A DNA stretch of 60,000 nucleotides, taken from contig CM043963.1 in NCBI GenBank assembly GCA_014529385.2, positions 3,105,001 through 3,165,000 of the forward strand, written 5' to 3'. The stretch is from Adiantum capillus-veneris (Eukaryota > Streptophyta > Polypodiopsida > Polypodiales > Pteridaceae). Position numbers and translations under genes: made by a program. Below, piece by piece: positions 11,676 through 23,330 of the stretch; the first letter of the stretch is position 1; each line of letters begins with the position of its first letter. Below the pieces are notes generated by a model that ran no database searches, had not been told where the DNA came from, and was given only the letters and a program-made list of their open reading frames with translations.

Positions 11676-13624
11676 TGGAGAGGGGGAATGGGGGAACACG
11701 CCCGACACAAACAAAAGGGCCTCTCTATAGCTCAGGGCACACACAGCACCCCAATCCACTTAGTGAGCACCTTCGACTCACCGAATTCACACTGTCGCAC
11801 ACAAGATCAAACACAACTTGACGCACCGCAGTGCGCACGCACTCAAATAGACCACCAATCAACCCGCACCCACAAAACGGCTGCAATCATCGCCCATCCT
11901 TGCACACATGCCACACACACACACACACTCTCTCTCTCTCTCTCTTTCTTTGCACACACACTCATCGGGGGGGCGCACACGCCATCACGCACCCGGCATC
12001 ACATGCAACAGAACAGAGCAAGAGAAGAGGGGGGAAGGAAATAGCACGACAAGAAACGCCCGTTTTCAATGGAGGGAACTCACTCCCTGCTCAAAAAAAA
12101 AACACTATAGCCGTACTCGGCTTCACAAAATACATAGGGGGAGGCGCCCTCTCGGCCCTCTGCAGACAAAAACCACCCTTGGCTCTTTTCCCTGTGGCTC
12201 CCAAGCCTCACGAGGCGACAAAAAGCCCTTCAAAATGATAAAAAAGACTCCTTTATAGAGGGGGAGCACCCATTTTTAGCATGTTTGGCCTCTTTCCGAC
12301 ACATGGCGGGCTCTTTTAGACATTCTCTCACTCTCACTCGCTTTGCTCTGCTCTGCTGCTGTGGGACTTTTCCTTTACATGAGGGGGGGAGGGCAATAGC
12401 GATGTCGCTATTGCTCCTTCCCTTCTTCTTTAAAATTTTGGCGCCCCATGGGCTCACGGGACCATTCCCTATTGGGGATGCCACATCATCACCACTACTG
12501 CACTGCCGCATGGGCGCGAGCACCACTGCGTCGCCCCGCTCACCTCCAAAACCTTCGTAACAACCTGCGCAGTGCCGGGGACGCTCGCCACCATAGCTCA
12601 CGAGCTCAAGGAGCTCCACTATCTCCTTCTTATGACAATGAGGGGCTCACGCCTTAATACATAACCCACAAATTATTCGTCTTGTTTTGCGCATACGGGA
12701 ACATTTCGGTGCCACGTGGCGGCAGCATAGAGCTCTAGCCTTTGAAGGTCTTGGAACAAGCAAAAAAATCTCTTTGTGTGAGAGAGACCCCCTCTTGGGG
12801 TGCCCACTTGACCCTACTCCCATGAAATGACCAGAGGCTGGAATCACAAGCTGCTGAGCCGGGCCGGATTCTCACTATATCGGGCCAATGCCATGCAAAC
12901 CTCGCCGCCCTTTGACTTCTCTGAGTTTGTCGTCCAAAGCCGCCAAAAAACGGGAAATGCATCTGCAGGCACTCAACCGCCGAATACCCCATTTTTTCTC
13001 CACACTGTAACTCGACGCTCAAGCCTCAAAATCACGAGCCGTCAACTTTTGCTTGAACCGCATGATGCATGCTACTCTCTAGAACCTTGGCGAGGCCCAA
13101 AAAATGCCAGATGGCACATCTTTCAATGCGGCCAAGTGGGCTCAGACCCGCCCCCTGGTAAACCTTCAACTGACCATATCTTGCTAACCAGAGCTCCAAT
13201 TCGCAATCCAAAAAGACAGGCATGCTCCACAACTCGATCACTACACACATATACACTGACATCAGCCCGGTCCACTTGTCCCTAGCTATCCTGTCCGTCG
13301 GGGATCTGCTACACACTTTAGCCTTAAACTGCAATATCTTGAGCACTGGGGCTCCGTTTGACAAGCCGTCTGGACCGGCTTCTAGAGCACACTGATCACT
13401 ATATTCTATGACATAAAATCCACATGTCAGACACAGCAGTCCATCAACCTGATTAGCTCTTTTCAACACACCTTCGGCCTAAAAAACCACTTTGAACATA
13501 CACCTCCGCTATCCTCGGGCTGCCTAGGTCTTTGGTACCTGCCCTAGCCTTTTGCACTGCACTCACATGCTGCCTTTGCCTGGCGCTGAACACCTCCTAG
13601 CTTGGACCAACTTTGGCTGCACCA
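11676..13624 (-). repeat. Family B LTR (3' copy in minus reading)
   Basis: This 1949-bp copy matches 15721-17706 almost base for base. The main difference is a CT tract (about 11929-11945 here, far longer in the other copy). High identity suggests a recent insertion relative to the surrounding family A debris. Reading frames found in it on both strands occur in both copies and are not protein-like. Confidence 0.92.
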
Positions 13625-13642
13625 TCATTGCCCACCCCCTTG
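13625..13642 (-). other. Polypurine tract, family B
   Basis: On the minus strand this reads AAGGGGGTGGGCAATGA directly before the LTR start TGGTGCA. That is the expected place of the plus-strand primer. Confidence 0.55.
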
Positions 13643-13809
13643 TTGAACATTTATGTTCAACCACACATGGCCTTATTGCACTAAAAAAATGCACGCCACA
13701 AACAAACTCTCTGTACACTGCAAAAACACCTAACATATGTACAAAACTGGCACCTGCTACCCACTTTCTTTGCTCATGCGGGTTTCCCAACCCCCTGCTT
13801 TACCTGTAA

Positions 13810-15612
13810 TCACCCACCTGGGTTGAACACTTTGCATTGATCTTCTCCATCCATTTGCAACAACCTTGCATAGTGCCACACTAAGGCACATACCCAACTG
13901 TATATCCAAACTGCCAACCACATGCTTCTACCACTCCAAGCACTCCTTGGTAAACTTCCCACTCGCAACAAAACACTCCCAAGAACACCAAATAGAGCAT
14001 CCTCGTGGTCACCATCCAAAGACCTGCTTGTACCATCACTCGCACCAAGCAAACCTAACACATCTGACCCGCCCTCCCATCCATGTAAAGCTACAAGCAG
14101 ATCCTGCACCTGCTCTTCAGCATACTGCACAACTACCTTTATCACCATTCCTTTCAGCCACCACTCACAGACCTCTTTACAAATCTTGGACACCACCTCG
14201 GAATCCGCATCACCTGTCATAGAGGGCACCCATTGCATAGGAAGCACCTCCTTCTTTAACTCTGCTCTGCCCTTCTCACATGCCATGAACTCAATTCTAG
14301 TATCGTCGAGCTCCTCCTCGTCAACTGGCCCTTCAAGGTCAATAAGCACTGCTTGCTTGTCGACTGCAATTACCTGCTCTTCTACTGCTGCATCCTCAAG
14401 CTCTGCCAAGGAAGAGAGAAACTCATTCTCTATCACCTCCTCTTCGTCCTATTCCATAGGTACAACTACTTCACACCTTTTAGCACAGCTTTGCACCTGC
14501 TGCACCACCATGGCATACTCTACTGCTACCTTCATCAACATGGCCATTAGCATGGCACTGCACACCAGTTTTACCTGTTCTTCACCACCTATAGGGCTAG
14601 ACTGCTCCACTCGGTCTTCACTAAGCACCTCGGCTTGCACTTCCTGCTGCTCCACGCACATGTTCACTGCCTCTCCACTCACATGCAAGAGGTCGAACTC
14701 ATCATACCTGGATTGGGATGACTCGGTCTCCCAACTCGTATCTGCGTCCATAGAGCTACTGTCACTCGACACAGTCTCTTCTTCAGTTTCAAGCTTAGGA
14801 GCTTCCTCTAGCTTCACCGTTTCAACCTCATTTGCAAACCGTACTCCTTGCTCTTTACTGCACTTCAATGGAGCTTCAACATCTTCACTCAAATTTGACA
14901 GCACTTCCTTTACCCACTCTGGAACCACCTGCACTTCCTCCACCATCGGAACCGCTCTAGCTGGCATCTTCAGCATAGGAACCATCCTGTCTCTTTGCAG
15001 CCAAAGAACTCTTGGTTCTTCTTGCACTGGCACTTCTTTTTGCACCACCTGTGGCTCGGCTACCACCACCTCACACTGCTTTGGCATCATTGCACCTTGC
15101 AAACACCGCCTGGCCTCGCGTTTCTTCATAATTTTCTTGGTTCGTCCTTTCGCTAGAGCTACCGCTTCTTCATACGACGTTGGACCATCTATTTCCACTT
15201 TATCTCTCACCTCTTCATGCAGGCAATCCATGAACTTACATAATTTCAAAAAACTGGCATTTTTTGCAACAGTTACCTTGATTAACTTCCTCCAAAGGGC
15301 CTCGAACTCCCACTCGAACGCTTGAAAATCTCCCTCCAAGCTTTGCTTTAATCCGTCCAGCTTTCGCTTTACTTCATCCAGCTGTGCATCCGCTACGAAC
15401 CTGCTTCGAAAAGCCGCCTCCAGGGCTTCACAATCTGCTTTTTCCTCTTCACCAAGGCTATTGAACCATAGCTTTGCTTTACCATGAACTAGGAGCGGGA
15501 CCGCACCATCTTCTCTCGATAAACCGCTTTCAACCACGAACAATCCGTAGTCTTGAAGCCAAGTTTCCGCATCTTCAACCCCAGTGCAAATGGGAAATCC
15601 CGTCCAAGCCAT
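13810..15612 (-). pseudogene. gag: Family B gag-like protein, one in-frame stop
   Basis: The ATG at 15612 (minus) opens MAWTGFPICTGVEDAETWL. A retrotransposon gag-type helical segment follows over about residues 15-180, with the landmarks AKLWFNSLGEEEKAD and FRSRFVADAQ. Then come a basic stretch (KGRTKKIMKKREARR) and a long acidic Glu/Val-rich tail. A single TAG at 14449-14451 splits it. The same frame then runs open to a stop at 13810, about 600 codons in all. I see no CCHC knuckle and no protease motif. It would be the particle protein of a non-autonomous element. The antisense frame of 467 codons on the plus strand is Ser/Thr-rich and treated as a shadow. Confidence 0.7.
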
Positions 15613-15700
15613 CACTAGCAGCACCTGCTCTTCAAAGGTCGCACATTTGGCATCACAAAAATCACCGCTTCGACATCAATTAGGAGCACCAGCATACTCC

Positions 15701-15720
15701 TCAGTGGGGGCACCAGAAGA
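15701..15720 (-). other. Primer binding site candidate, family B
   Basis: On the minus strand TCTTCTGGTGCCCCCACTGA follows the LTR end CTCTCCA directly. TGGTGCC is a common start for plant primer sites. The matching tRNA was not identified. Confidence 0.5.
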
Positions 15721-15964
15721 TGGAGAGGGGGAATGGGGGAACACGCCCGACACAAACAAAAGGGCCTCTCTATAGCTCAGGGCACACACAACACCCCAAT
15801 CCACTTAGTGAGCACCTTCGACTCACCGAATTCACACAGTCGCACACAAGATCAAACACAACTTGACGCACCGCAGCGCGCACACACTCAAATAGACCAT
15901 CAATCAACCCGCACCCACAAAACGGCTGCAATCATCGCCTACCCTTGCACACATGCCACACACA

Positions 15965-16035
<71 letters not shown>

Positions 16036-17706
16036 CACACACACTCATTGGGGGGGCGCACACGCCATCACACACCGGGCATCACATGCAACAGAACAGA
16101 GCAGGAGAAGAGGGGGGAAGGAAATAGCACGACAAGAAACGCCCGTTTTCAATGGAGGGAACTCACTCCCTGCTAAAAAAAAAACACTATAGCCGCACTC
16201 GGCTTCACAAAATACATAGGGGGAGGCGCCCTCTCGGCCCTCTACAGACAAAAACCACCCTTGGCTCTTTTCCCTGTGGCTCCCAAGCCTCACGAGGCGA
16301 CAAAAAGCCCTTCAAAATGATAAAAAAGACTCCTTTATAGAGGGGGAGCACCCATTTTTAGCATGTTTGGCCTCTTTCCGACACATGGCGGGCTCTTTTA
16401 GACATTCTCTCACTCTCACTCGCTTTGCTCTGCTCTGCTGCTGTGGGACTTTTCCTTTACATGAGGGGGGGAGGGCAATAGCGATGTCGCTATTGCTCCT
16501 TCCCTTCTTCTTTAAAATTTTGGCGCCCCATGGGCTCGCGGGACCATTCCCTATTGGGGTTGCCACATCATCACCACTACTGCACTGCCGCACGGGCACG
16601 AGCGCCACTGCGTCGCCCCGCTCACCTCCAAAACCGCCGTAACCGCCTGCGCAGTGCGGGGGACGCTCGCCACCATAGCTGACGAGCTCAAGGAGCTCCA
16701 CTATCTCCTTCTTATGACAATGAGGGGCTCACGCCTTAGTACATAACCCACGGATTATTCGTCCTGTTTTGCGCATACGGGACCATTCCGGTGCCACGTG
16801 GCAGCAGCATAGAGCTCTAGCCTTTGAAGGTCTTGGAACAAGCAAAAAAATCTCTTTGTGTGAGAGAGAACCCCTCTTGGGGTGCCCACTTGACCCTACT
16901 CCCATGAAATGACCAGACGCTGGAATCACAAGCTGCTGAGCCGGGCCGGATTCTCACTATATCGGGCCAATGCCATGCAAACCTCGTCGCCCTTTGACTT
17001 CTCTGAGTTTGTCGTCCAAAGCCGCCAAAAAACGGGAAATCCATCTGCAGGCAGTCAACCGCCGAATACCCCATTTTTTCTCCACACTGTAACTCGACGC
17101 TCAGGCCTCAAAATCATGAGCCGTCAACTTCTGCTTGAACCGCATGATGGATGCTACTCTTTAGAACCTTGGCAAGGCCCAGAAAACTCCAGATGGCACA
17201 TCTTTCAATGCGGCCAAGTGGGCTGAGACCCGACCCCCGGTAAACCTTCAACTGACCATATCTTGCTAACCAGAGCTCCAATTTGCAATCCAAAAAGACA
17301 AGCATGCTCCACAACTCGATCACTACACACATATACACTAACATCAGCCCGGTCCACTTGTCCCCAGCTGTCCTATCCGTCGGGGATCTGCTACACACTT
17401 TAGCCTTAAACTGCAATATCTTGAGCACTGGGGCTCCGTTTGACAAGCCGTCTGGACCGGCTTCTAGAGCACACTGATCACTATATTCTATGACATAAAA
17501 TCCACATGTCAGACACAATAGTCCATCAACCTGCTTAGCTCTTTTCAACACACCTTCGGCCTAAAAAACCACTTTGAACATACACCTCCGCTATCCTCGG
17601 GCTGCCTAGGTCTTTGGTACCTGCCCTAGCATTTTGCACTGCACTCACATGCTGCCTCTGCCTGGCACTGACCACCTCCTAGCTTGGACCAACTTTGGAT
17701 GCACCA
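15721..17706 (-). repeat. Family B LTR (5' copy in minus reading)
   Basis: The 1986-bp partner of 11676-13624 starts TGGAGAGG and ends GCACCA on the plus strand. It carries a CT tract of about 30 units at 15967-16027, which explains most of the length difference. On the minus strand the tract reads as GA followed by GT, the same kind of compound repeat found in family A LTRs. Confidence 0.92.
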
Positions 17707-18473
17707 ATGCCTTATTGGACACGGGTGCTAAATATTATCTACTATCATATGGGGTGTGGTGTCAGTTAGGGAAGCCACCTCTATCTAAGAGTATTATCCA
17801 AGTCAAGTGTGTCAACAAGAATAAAACTGCTGTTTTTGAAATGTGACACAGTTCTGTTAGTTGTGACAATGGGGTTGTAGCTCAAGACTTTTTGGTCATG
17901 CTTGCTGGAACTATGGAGGATAATATAAACCTAGGACGCACGTGGATGATAGCCACCAAATGCACTATTGATTGGGAGACAGGGGGTGTCACAACGTAGA
18001 AACCAACTCTTAGCCCTGCTACTCGAGCCATAGTCCCTAAGATATTGCCTCTTAAGGAAATAAAACCCAAAACATTGCATGTCCAAGAGGTTGAACCATA
18101 TGTCCCCATAGCCGAACTCTCTAGAGCTTCAACTGATGTAGTTGAAATAAAGCTTGAGTCACACAAGACCCATCCCAATATAACAAAGGAAACATACAAG
18201 TGGGTCCATAAAGCTTCTTTAGTGACCATAGCTAGTGCTAAAAGACAAGAGCTTGGTAAGAGACGTCCCACTTGCCCCAAGAAATGTAAAGAAACGTTGT
18301 GTTCGATTCCTAAAATACTATTGGAAGCCCAAGGCTACTATGAAGGAAATGATCAAATCTGGGTGCCAAAATGTAAATTGTGCTCTTACTTTTCACCTGA
18401 CCCATGTGAGCCCAATTTTGTGGCTCCAAAACAAATTGAAGATCGTGGAAAGGAAAAAATCATGGAATGCTAG
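17707..18473 (+). pseudogene. Retropepsin-type protease fragment of another element
   Basis: Directly after the family B LTR the frame reads ALLDTGAKYYLLSYGVWCQLG, a retroviral-type protease active site (Asp codon at 17718, Asp-Thr-Gly-Ala). NLGRTWMIATKCTIDWETG, the second protease block, follows about 70 codons later. Stops at 17844 and 17997 interrupt it. The same frame runs on to 18471 through sequence I do not recognise, including a Cys-rich stretch with CKLCSYF. It differs from the family A protease at 7358 (Asp-Gly-Gly), so it does not continue the family A body left of family B. The parental element is unknown. Confidence 0.7.
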
Positions 18474-19107
18474 ACACCGGCTCTAGAGCTAGTTTGGGTA
18501 CTGAAGAAAGGACAATTTGTTCCACCTAGCTCAGGAACAGGGAAGTCATATGAAGCTTCTTGCTCTTCATGTAGTTCCTATATGGAAATAGAAGCTTTGA
18601 CACAACCTCCACCCACCATTGTACATATCCATACAAACAAGGAAAAGTTTGCACCTCCATTGTAAGTTCACCACCTACAACAACATTGTAAATAAAATCA
18701 TTGGAGAGTACCTCACCACCCTTGCAACTAGATGAAACGCATATGGCGGTCAAAAACTATAGGTAAAGCCTTCACCCATAATAACTTGGAATAATTGGTT
18801 TCAAAAGGTGACAACATCATTCCAAAAGTTATGATCTACCCAAGGAAGGGGGGAGTATTTGCTCACATCCATCATTTACTTGCTTCCCTCTCAACCTTCC
18901 TCCCTGACCTCTCAATCTCCAATCCTAGGAAATGTATATATAAAGCTTATACTCACAAAAACAAGATAAAAAAGTAAAAGAGTAAGAGCCACCAAACAAT
19001 AATGTGGAAACTTACAAGTTCTATACATAACAAAAAATCATAAAAACACATTATGCACAAGAACACGACCCTTGTAATATTTGCACTTTAACCACCATCA
19101 TCTATCT
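18474..19107 (+). other. No gene seen; possible polypurine tract
   Basis: This is AT-rich sequence without a supported gene. CAAGGAAGGGGGGAG at 18841-18855 resembles the family A polypurine tract, but no family A LTR start follows it. A TATATATAAAG run lies near 18938. Confidence 0.4.
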
Positions 19108-19542
19108 ATGTGTATAGATATGGCTAGTATGCTAGAGTCATCCACTCCTGTCTTGGGTGAGAGGTACCCTCGTTACTTTTCACAAGTGTTTCACATGGTC
19201 TTTCCAGTGCTTGCCTGTGAATGGGATTTGGTAGGTACTCTAGCATGTGAGAGGAATTTCGAAGAGTTAGAATGGCTGATACGTCTCTTGACCACGACTG
19301 ATCCATATATAGTAGAGAGTGTCTCTCCCATTGCACAAGCCTATCCTTTTGACCAAGATGACTATAGGCATCTAGTGACCTTCTTAGTAAACATTGATGC
19401 CTCTGATGATGAAGAAGATTTACATGATTACACGGATGGTACATATGGTCTCATGGATGATGACTTTGTTTTTCTCGACAACGAGGATAGGGGTTTAGCC
19501 TTAGGATTCCCCCCCAATCTCTACAATATCGTATTTCCTTGA
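19108..19542 (+). CDS. Clean hypothetical ORF, acidic C-terminus
   Basis: ATG at 19108 gives 144 codons ending TGA at 19542 (MCIDMASMLESSTPVLGERY onward). A second in-frame ATG lies at 19120. The C-terminal third is strongly acidic (DASDDEEDLHDY, then LMDDDFVFLDNEDRGL). I recognise no domain, signal peptide or membrane segment. It is uninterrupted while all surrounding retroelement frames are broken, which makes it notable. It lies in the internal 3' region before a family A LTR, where plant gypsy elements sometimes carry accessory ORFs. It could also be a captured host exon or chance. Function is unknown. Confidence 0.4.
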   Translation: MCIDMASMLESSTPVLGERYPRYFSQVFHMVFPVLACEWDLVGTLACERNFEELEWLIRLLTTTDPYIVESVSPIAQAYPFDQDDYRHLVTFLVNIDASDDEEDLHDYTDGTYGLMDDDFVFLDNEDRGLALGFPPNLYNIVFP

Positions 19543-20685
19543 CTCTCTAAGGGGAGTGCAAATAATTAGGTTAGGGTTCCTTATGTTTTTTAATTGTGTT
19601 CAATAAGTGTTGGTACCTTTTCCCACTGATGTGGTGGATGTTTGGTGGTGACTGTTGTGCAGTTTGTGACTACATAAGGATGCCTTTGAAAGACAATGAC
19701 AATGGATGTTTACATGTTGCAATGGATGTTCTCTATTATATCAGGTGTACTACTTCCTTTTATCTATGCTTCCACATTTACATGTTTGCATCTTGTCATT
19801 TGAATTCTAACAATGCATAAAATTTATGAAGTTGTGACATTGCCAATTTAGATGCTCTAATTTTTCAAACTTCTAGTACCTTGTTCTTCTCTTTGAGTTT
19901 GGTCTATTAGTTGGCTTTAAGTAGGTATCAGGACCTTAGGCTAAACTAGGCCACTTAATTGCTGACTTTAATTCCTAAATAGTCTATTAATTGTAGTAAC
20001 TTTAGTAATATTTTAGTCTATGAGGATATAGTTCTCTCTAGTTTATTCCACGTAAGTGTGACTTGTGTTATGGAAGCCCATGTGTTAAGCTGGTATTTGA
20101 AACCTCGAGTCTCCCGGCTAGTTTATGCTCAAGTTGGTATTTGAGGCCTTGAGTCTCTCAGCTGATGGTATTTGAGACCTCGAGTCCCCCATCTACTTGT
20201 AGCAACTATGACAACAACAAAAAAGAAAACAAAAAAAAAGAGAAAAAGAAAAGAGAAAGCAAATACCACAAACTTCCTTGTATTTTATGTGGATCACACT
20301 TAAGTGGTATAAGTGACAAGACCACTGGTCCTTAGACCCCGACGAGCATTCCTAGGGTTAACTACTCTTTAGTCGACATTTTTTAATTAATGTTGGTCAA
20401 TTTAGTACTTACTGTAGCCCTAGCTCTTGTGTACTTCTCTTAGAGTCGACTTAATAGACCCTAACTCAATTGCATTTTCTTCAGGTACTACGCTTGTTCT
20501 AGTTGGCAATGTTACAATTCATGAATTTGTTTTTGCATTTCCTAGAATATCATGTATGCACCTCACTTATTTCACACCTGTACATGCTACCTTTGAGCTT
20601 AATTATGACACAGGTACTTCTGTCGTGGATCCCGATGCTGCACTGTTATATTTCGAGCACAGAATCTACATCAGGAAGGGGGGCA
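19543..20685 (+). other. Internal 3' region of the family A composite, with repeats and polypurine tract
   Basis: No protein domain is visible. Three imperfect copies of GGTATTTGAGACCTCGAGTC occur at about 20092, 20134 and 20165, and an A/G-rich run at 20212-20265. The polypurine tract AGGAAGGGGGGCA (20673-20685) abuts the LTR. The sequence differs from that at 1-355, so the two family A copies carry different 3' internal DNA. Confidence 0.55.
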
Positions 20686-20845
20686 TGTTAACCACTGGCA
20701 TCCACTTCTAGTAGTCATGGGCTGGGCTTGTCGGTCCAATAGGAAAAGGGTAAGAGTGATCGCCGATGAGAGGCGCACTCTAACAGGAACATTGAAGGGT
20801 TAGTTGGCTAAGTATGGGTGCCCAAGTGTGAATGGGGCGAGCTCA

Positions 20846-20853
20846 TATAAAAG
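20846..20853 (+). promoter_or_regulatory. TATA box of family A LTR
   Basis: TATAAAAG is at the same relative place as 568-575 in the first LTR and is conserved while nearby bases differ. Confidence 0.6.
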
Positions 20854-20942
20854 TCACCTAAACCTAGAAATCATTCATTCTTTCTTTTGTGCAATCGAAG
20901 AGTGCTCTTACTCCATCTCCATCTTCTTCTTCTTCATCTCCT

Positions 20943-21057
<115 letters not shown>

Positions 21058-21285
21058 ATTGCGACGACGACATGACGGCGGTGAAGCGATTGAGCACGGC
21101 AGAGTGGCGGCTCCTTTTCTTCGCAGCAGGGAATCCTCCACGACAGCAAGCGTAGAGCGGTGAGTGACACACCATCGTCATCTTTGAGCTTACTAGTTTA
21201 GGCTAGTTGCATGCTTGGAGCCATCTGTGGCTCGCACAAAAAGCTAGGCAAGGCGTTGCTTCGATACGTGTGGCAGAAGCCCACA

Positions 21286-21620
21286 ATACATTATCAGTTC
21301 CCTTGTTCCAATCTTGAGTACTCTCTCCAGTTTAGTACTCTATCTTAGTTTAGTTCTCTGTTCCAATTTAGTACTTCGATTCCAATTGTCTAAGCTGACA
21401 TATACCATTTGAATTCTCTGAACTCACAACTAGCTCTGAACACCAACATTGGAATAGCTACCTAAAGAGATCAGCTCATTCCATTTTGGCAATCACGGTG
21501 GCTAGAGCTGAAGTGCTCTTGACCAGCAAGATCTCTCCCTGTTGGTGTTCTAAGCTCTAGTCGTGCCGCCCAGAATTACGCGTGGCCGAAAGCCAGTGAC
21601 CAGGTTGACGGGGAAAACAT
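21286..21620 (+). repeat. Family E LTR right half, primer site and leader
   Basis: 21286-21483 matches the second part of the family E LTR (about 41700-41895). The primer-site sequence TTTTGGCAATCACGGTGGC (21484-21502) and a leader homologous to 41915-42010 follow. The match fades near 21620. It is a remnant family E copy used as the insertion target of the family A element. Confidence 0.85.
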
Positions 21621-21727
21621 TGCCTTTTTTTTTTTGAAAGAACTGTACCGAAATGATGACAAAAAATGTTCTAATAAACCCAATGGTCATTAAAGACTTT
21701 AAACATATGTTCCAAATGGATGACCAA

Positions 21728-23317
21728 TGTCATAATAATCAATATCTAATTCTCCTAAATGATTTTCTCATATTAAACTGATCATTTAATGTGGGGAAGG
21801 CCACGGGAGAAAAAGCTAGAATATTGGTTAAGCTAGCAGATCGGCCACAGTAGGGATCCAAAGGAGGGAAAATAGGGATCCAAAGGGGGGGCCATCTGCA
21901 AAAGAGCCATGTACAACAATGGGCTAAAAAGACCCTAAGGTTCAGCCCATTAAGACTTCCAAAATGCTAGAGTTCCAAAATTCAAAGGTTGTGTCCAAAG
22001 GTCAACCCTAGGGAAAATTGGATGCTTTGTGTGTGCCCTAAAAGTCTTTGCACATCCCTACATGGGAGGGGGCGAGCCCTAAAGGTAGGGGATGAGAGAG
22101 AAAGCCACACACACACACACAGGCTCCCTTTACACAAAGGGAATGAGGGACACATGTCAGCTCCCTAGGCCAGATGCCCACAAGGTGTGCCCAATTTCTA
22201 TTGGATGACCCTTGAAGTGGACCAATGAGAATTAATCTAGAGTAAATCTAGTTTAATTAATTTAAAAACATTTAATAAAAGAAACCAATGAGAATTAAGT
22301 CTCCTAGAAGACTATTGGGCAGTCTCCCAAGGGGTCCAATGAGCATTCAGGAGCCCCATGGCTTGCCTGATTCCTATTGGCCAGGAGGAAAAGGGGTCCA
22401 ATGAGAGTTTAGTTTAATTATTTAATTACCTAAAGCTCTCACAAAAGGGGAAAGGGGGACACATGTCAGAAGGCTATCACTTATGCTGCTTAATTGTAAT
22501 TGGCTTGACCTGGGGAGGGCCAATGAGGCTTCAGCAAGATCAATTAGCAAAAGGGCTCGCCCAAGAGAGAGAGGGGGCTGATTTTTGCAAGGCATTATCA
22601 CACACACACACTCACACAAGCTCATGTGTGAAGAAAGAGAAGACTATCTCTTCCCAAGCTTTAATGGAGAACTCATCACCTACTCCAAGCTTGTGAGATA
22701 GAAGCCTACATCAACACTCTCTTGGCATGTGGATGCAAATCCAACCAAGAGCCAAGCTTCAATGCATGCTCATCGCCTCTACCAAGCTAATTACTAAGCT
22801 AAGCTATGCTACATATGAGTGATTATGTGAGGAGATGTACATCTTTCTCATAAGATACTCCTTCTTCCTCTCAATCTACTCTCATACCCTGCTAGCTCTC
22901 ACCATCTTCGAAGGTGTGTGAGGTCTTGGGTCTGAGAACGGGGATAATTCAAGTTGTGTTTGTTAAGTGTTTTGCTTAGTGCATGAAGTTTCCATCTTCA
23001 TTGCACTATCTAGTCTTGAAGGAACACAAAGAATTGTATTGTACAATGTCTCTCTTGATGGGAGAAACCATAATACAAAGCCTTTTGGAGGGGGGACCGG
23101 CTCCATGAAAATCTGGTCCTCAACTGTTGTCAATAGCTTAATTTCTCTCCCTTCTGAAAGTATTGTCGATGCTATCTAACTAGGTGTTATGCTTTTTGTT
23201 GCTCTCTCCACCCAAGCACTCTTGTAATTCTCATTAGGAATCTATTCTAATGAAATGCCCACTATGTTCATGCTAATTTCCGCTACACATAAGTTATTTA
23301 GGCCATTAAATGTTACA
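21728..23317 (+). repeat. 5' LTR, family C
   Basis: It runs from TGTCATAATAATC to AAATGTTACA and pairs with 28837-30403. It has one extra 23-base duplication near 21855-21890 (AGGGATCCAAAGG repeated), which accounts for its greater length. Confidence 0.97.
22222..22527 (+). promoter_or_regulatory. Cluster of five CCAATGAG motifs in the U3 part of the family C LTR
   Basis: CCAATGAG occurs at 22222, 22285, 22336, 22398 and 22520, and all five recur in the 3' LTR. Inverted ATTGG motifs lie between them. CCAAT is the NF-Y binding core, so a clustered upstream element is plausible. Binding is inferred. Confidence 0.5.
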
Positions 23318-23318
23318 T

Positions 23319-23330
23319 TGGTATCAGAGC
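23319..23330 (+). other. Primer binding site, family C (initiator tRNA-Met type)
   Basis: TGGTATCAGAGC begins one base after the 5' LTR. It is the standard primer site of many plant LTR elements, complementary to the 3' end of initiator methionine tRNA. Confidence 0.93.

Larger units (their letters stand above)
11676..17706 (-). mobile_element. Family B: nested gag-only LTR retrotransposon (TR-GAG-like)
   Basis: Two long direct repeats (1949 and 1986 bp) flank a 2.1-kb interior. Read on the minus strand, each begins TGGTGCA and ends CTCTCCA. A primer-site-like sequence lies at 15701-15720 and a purine-rich tract at 13625-13642, both oriented for minus-strand reading. The only gene is gag; no protease, RT or integrase is visible. 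Non-autonomous elements with long terminal repeats and a Gag gene are known in plants as TR-GAG. The flanks AACGC and ATGCC do not form a target duplication, and they belong to different element contexts. Confidence 0.8.

Noticed and set aside
12230-12619. 129-codon minus frame repeated at 16312-16701
   Set aside because: Present in both family B LTRs because they are copies. No domain is seen and it reads through LTR sequence.
13922-15325. 467-codon plus-strand frame, Ser/Thr-rich
   Set aside because: It overlaps the gag-like frame on the minus strand. Primer site, polypurine tract and protein pattern all support minus; the plus frame is low complexity.
18841-18870. Possible polypurine tract and LTR start
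   Set aside because: The purine tract resembles that of family A, but what follows does not match any LTR in the window.
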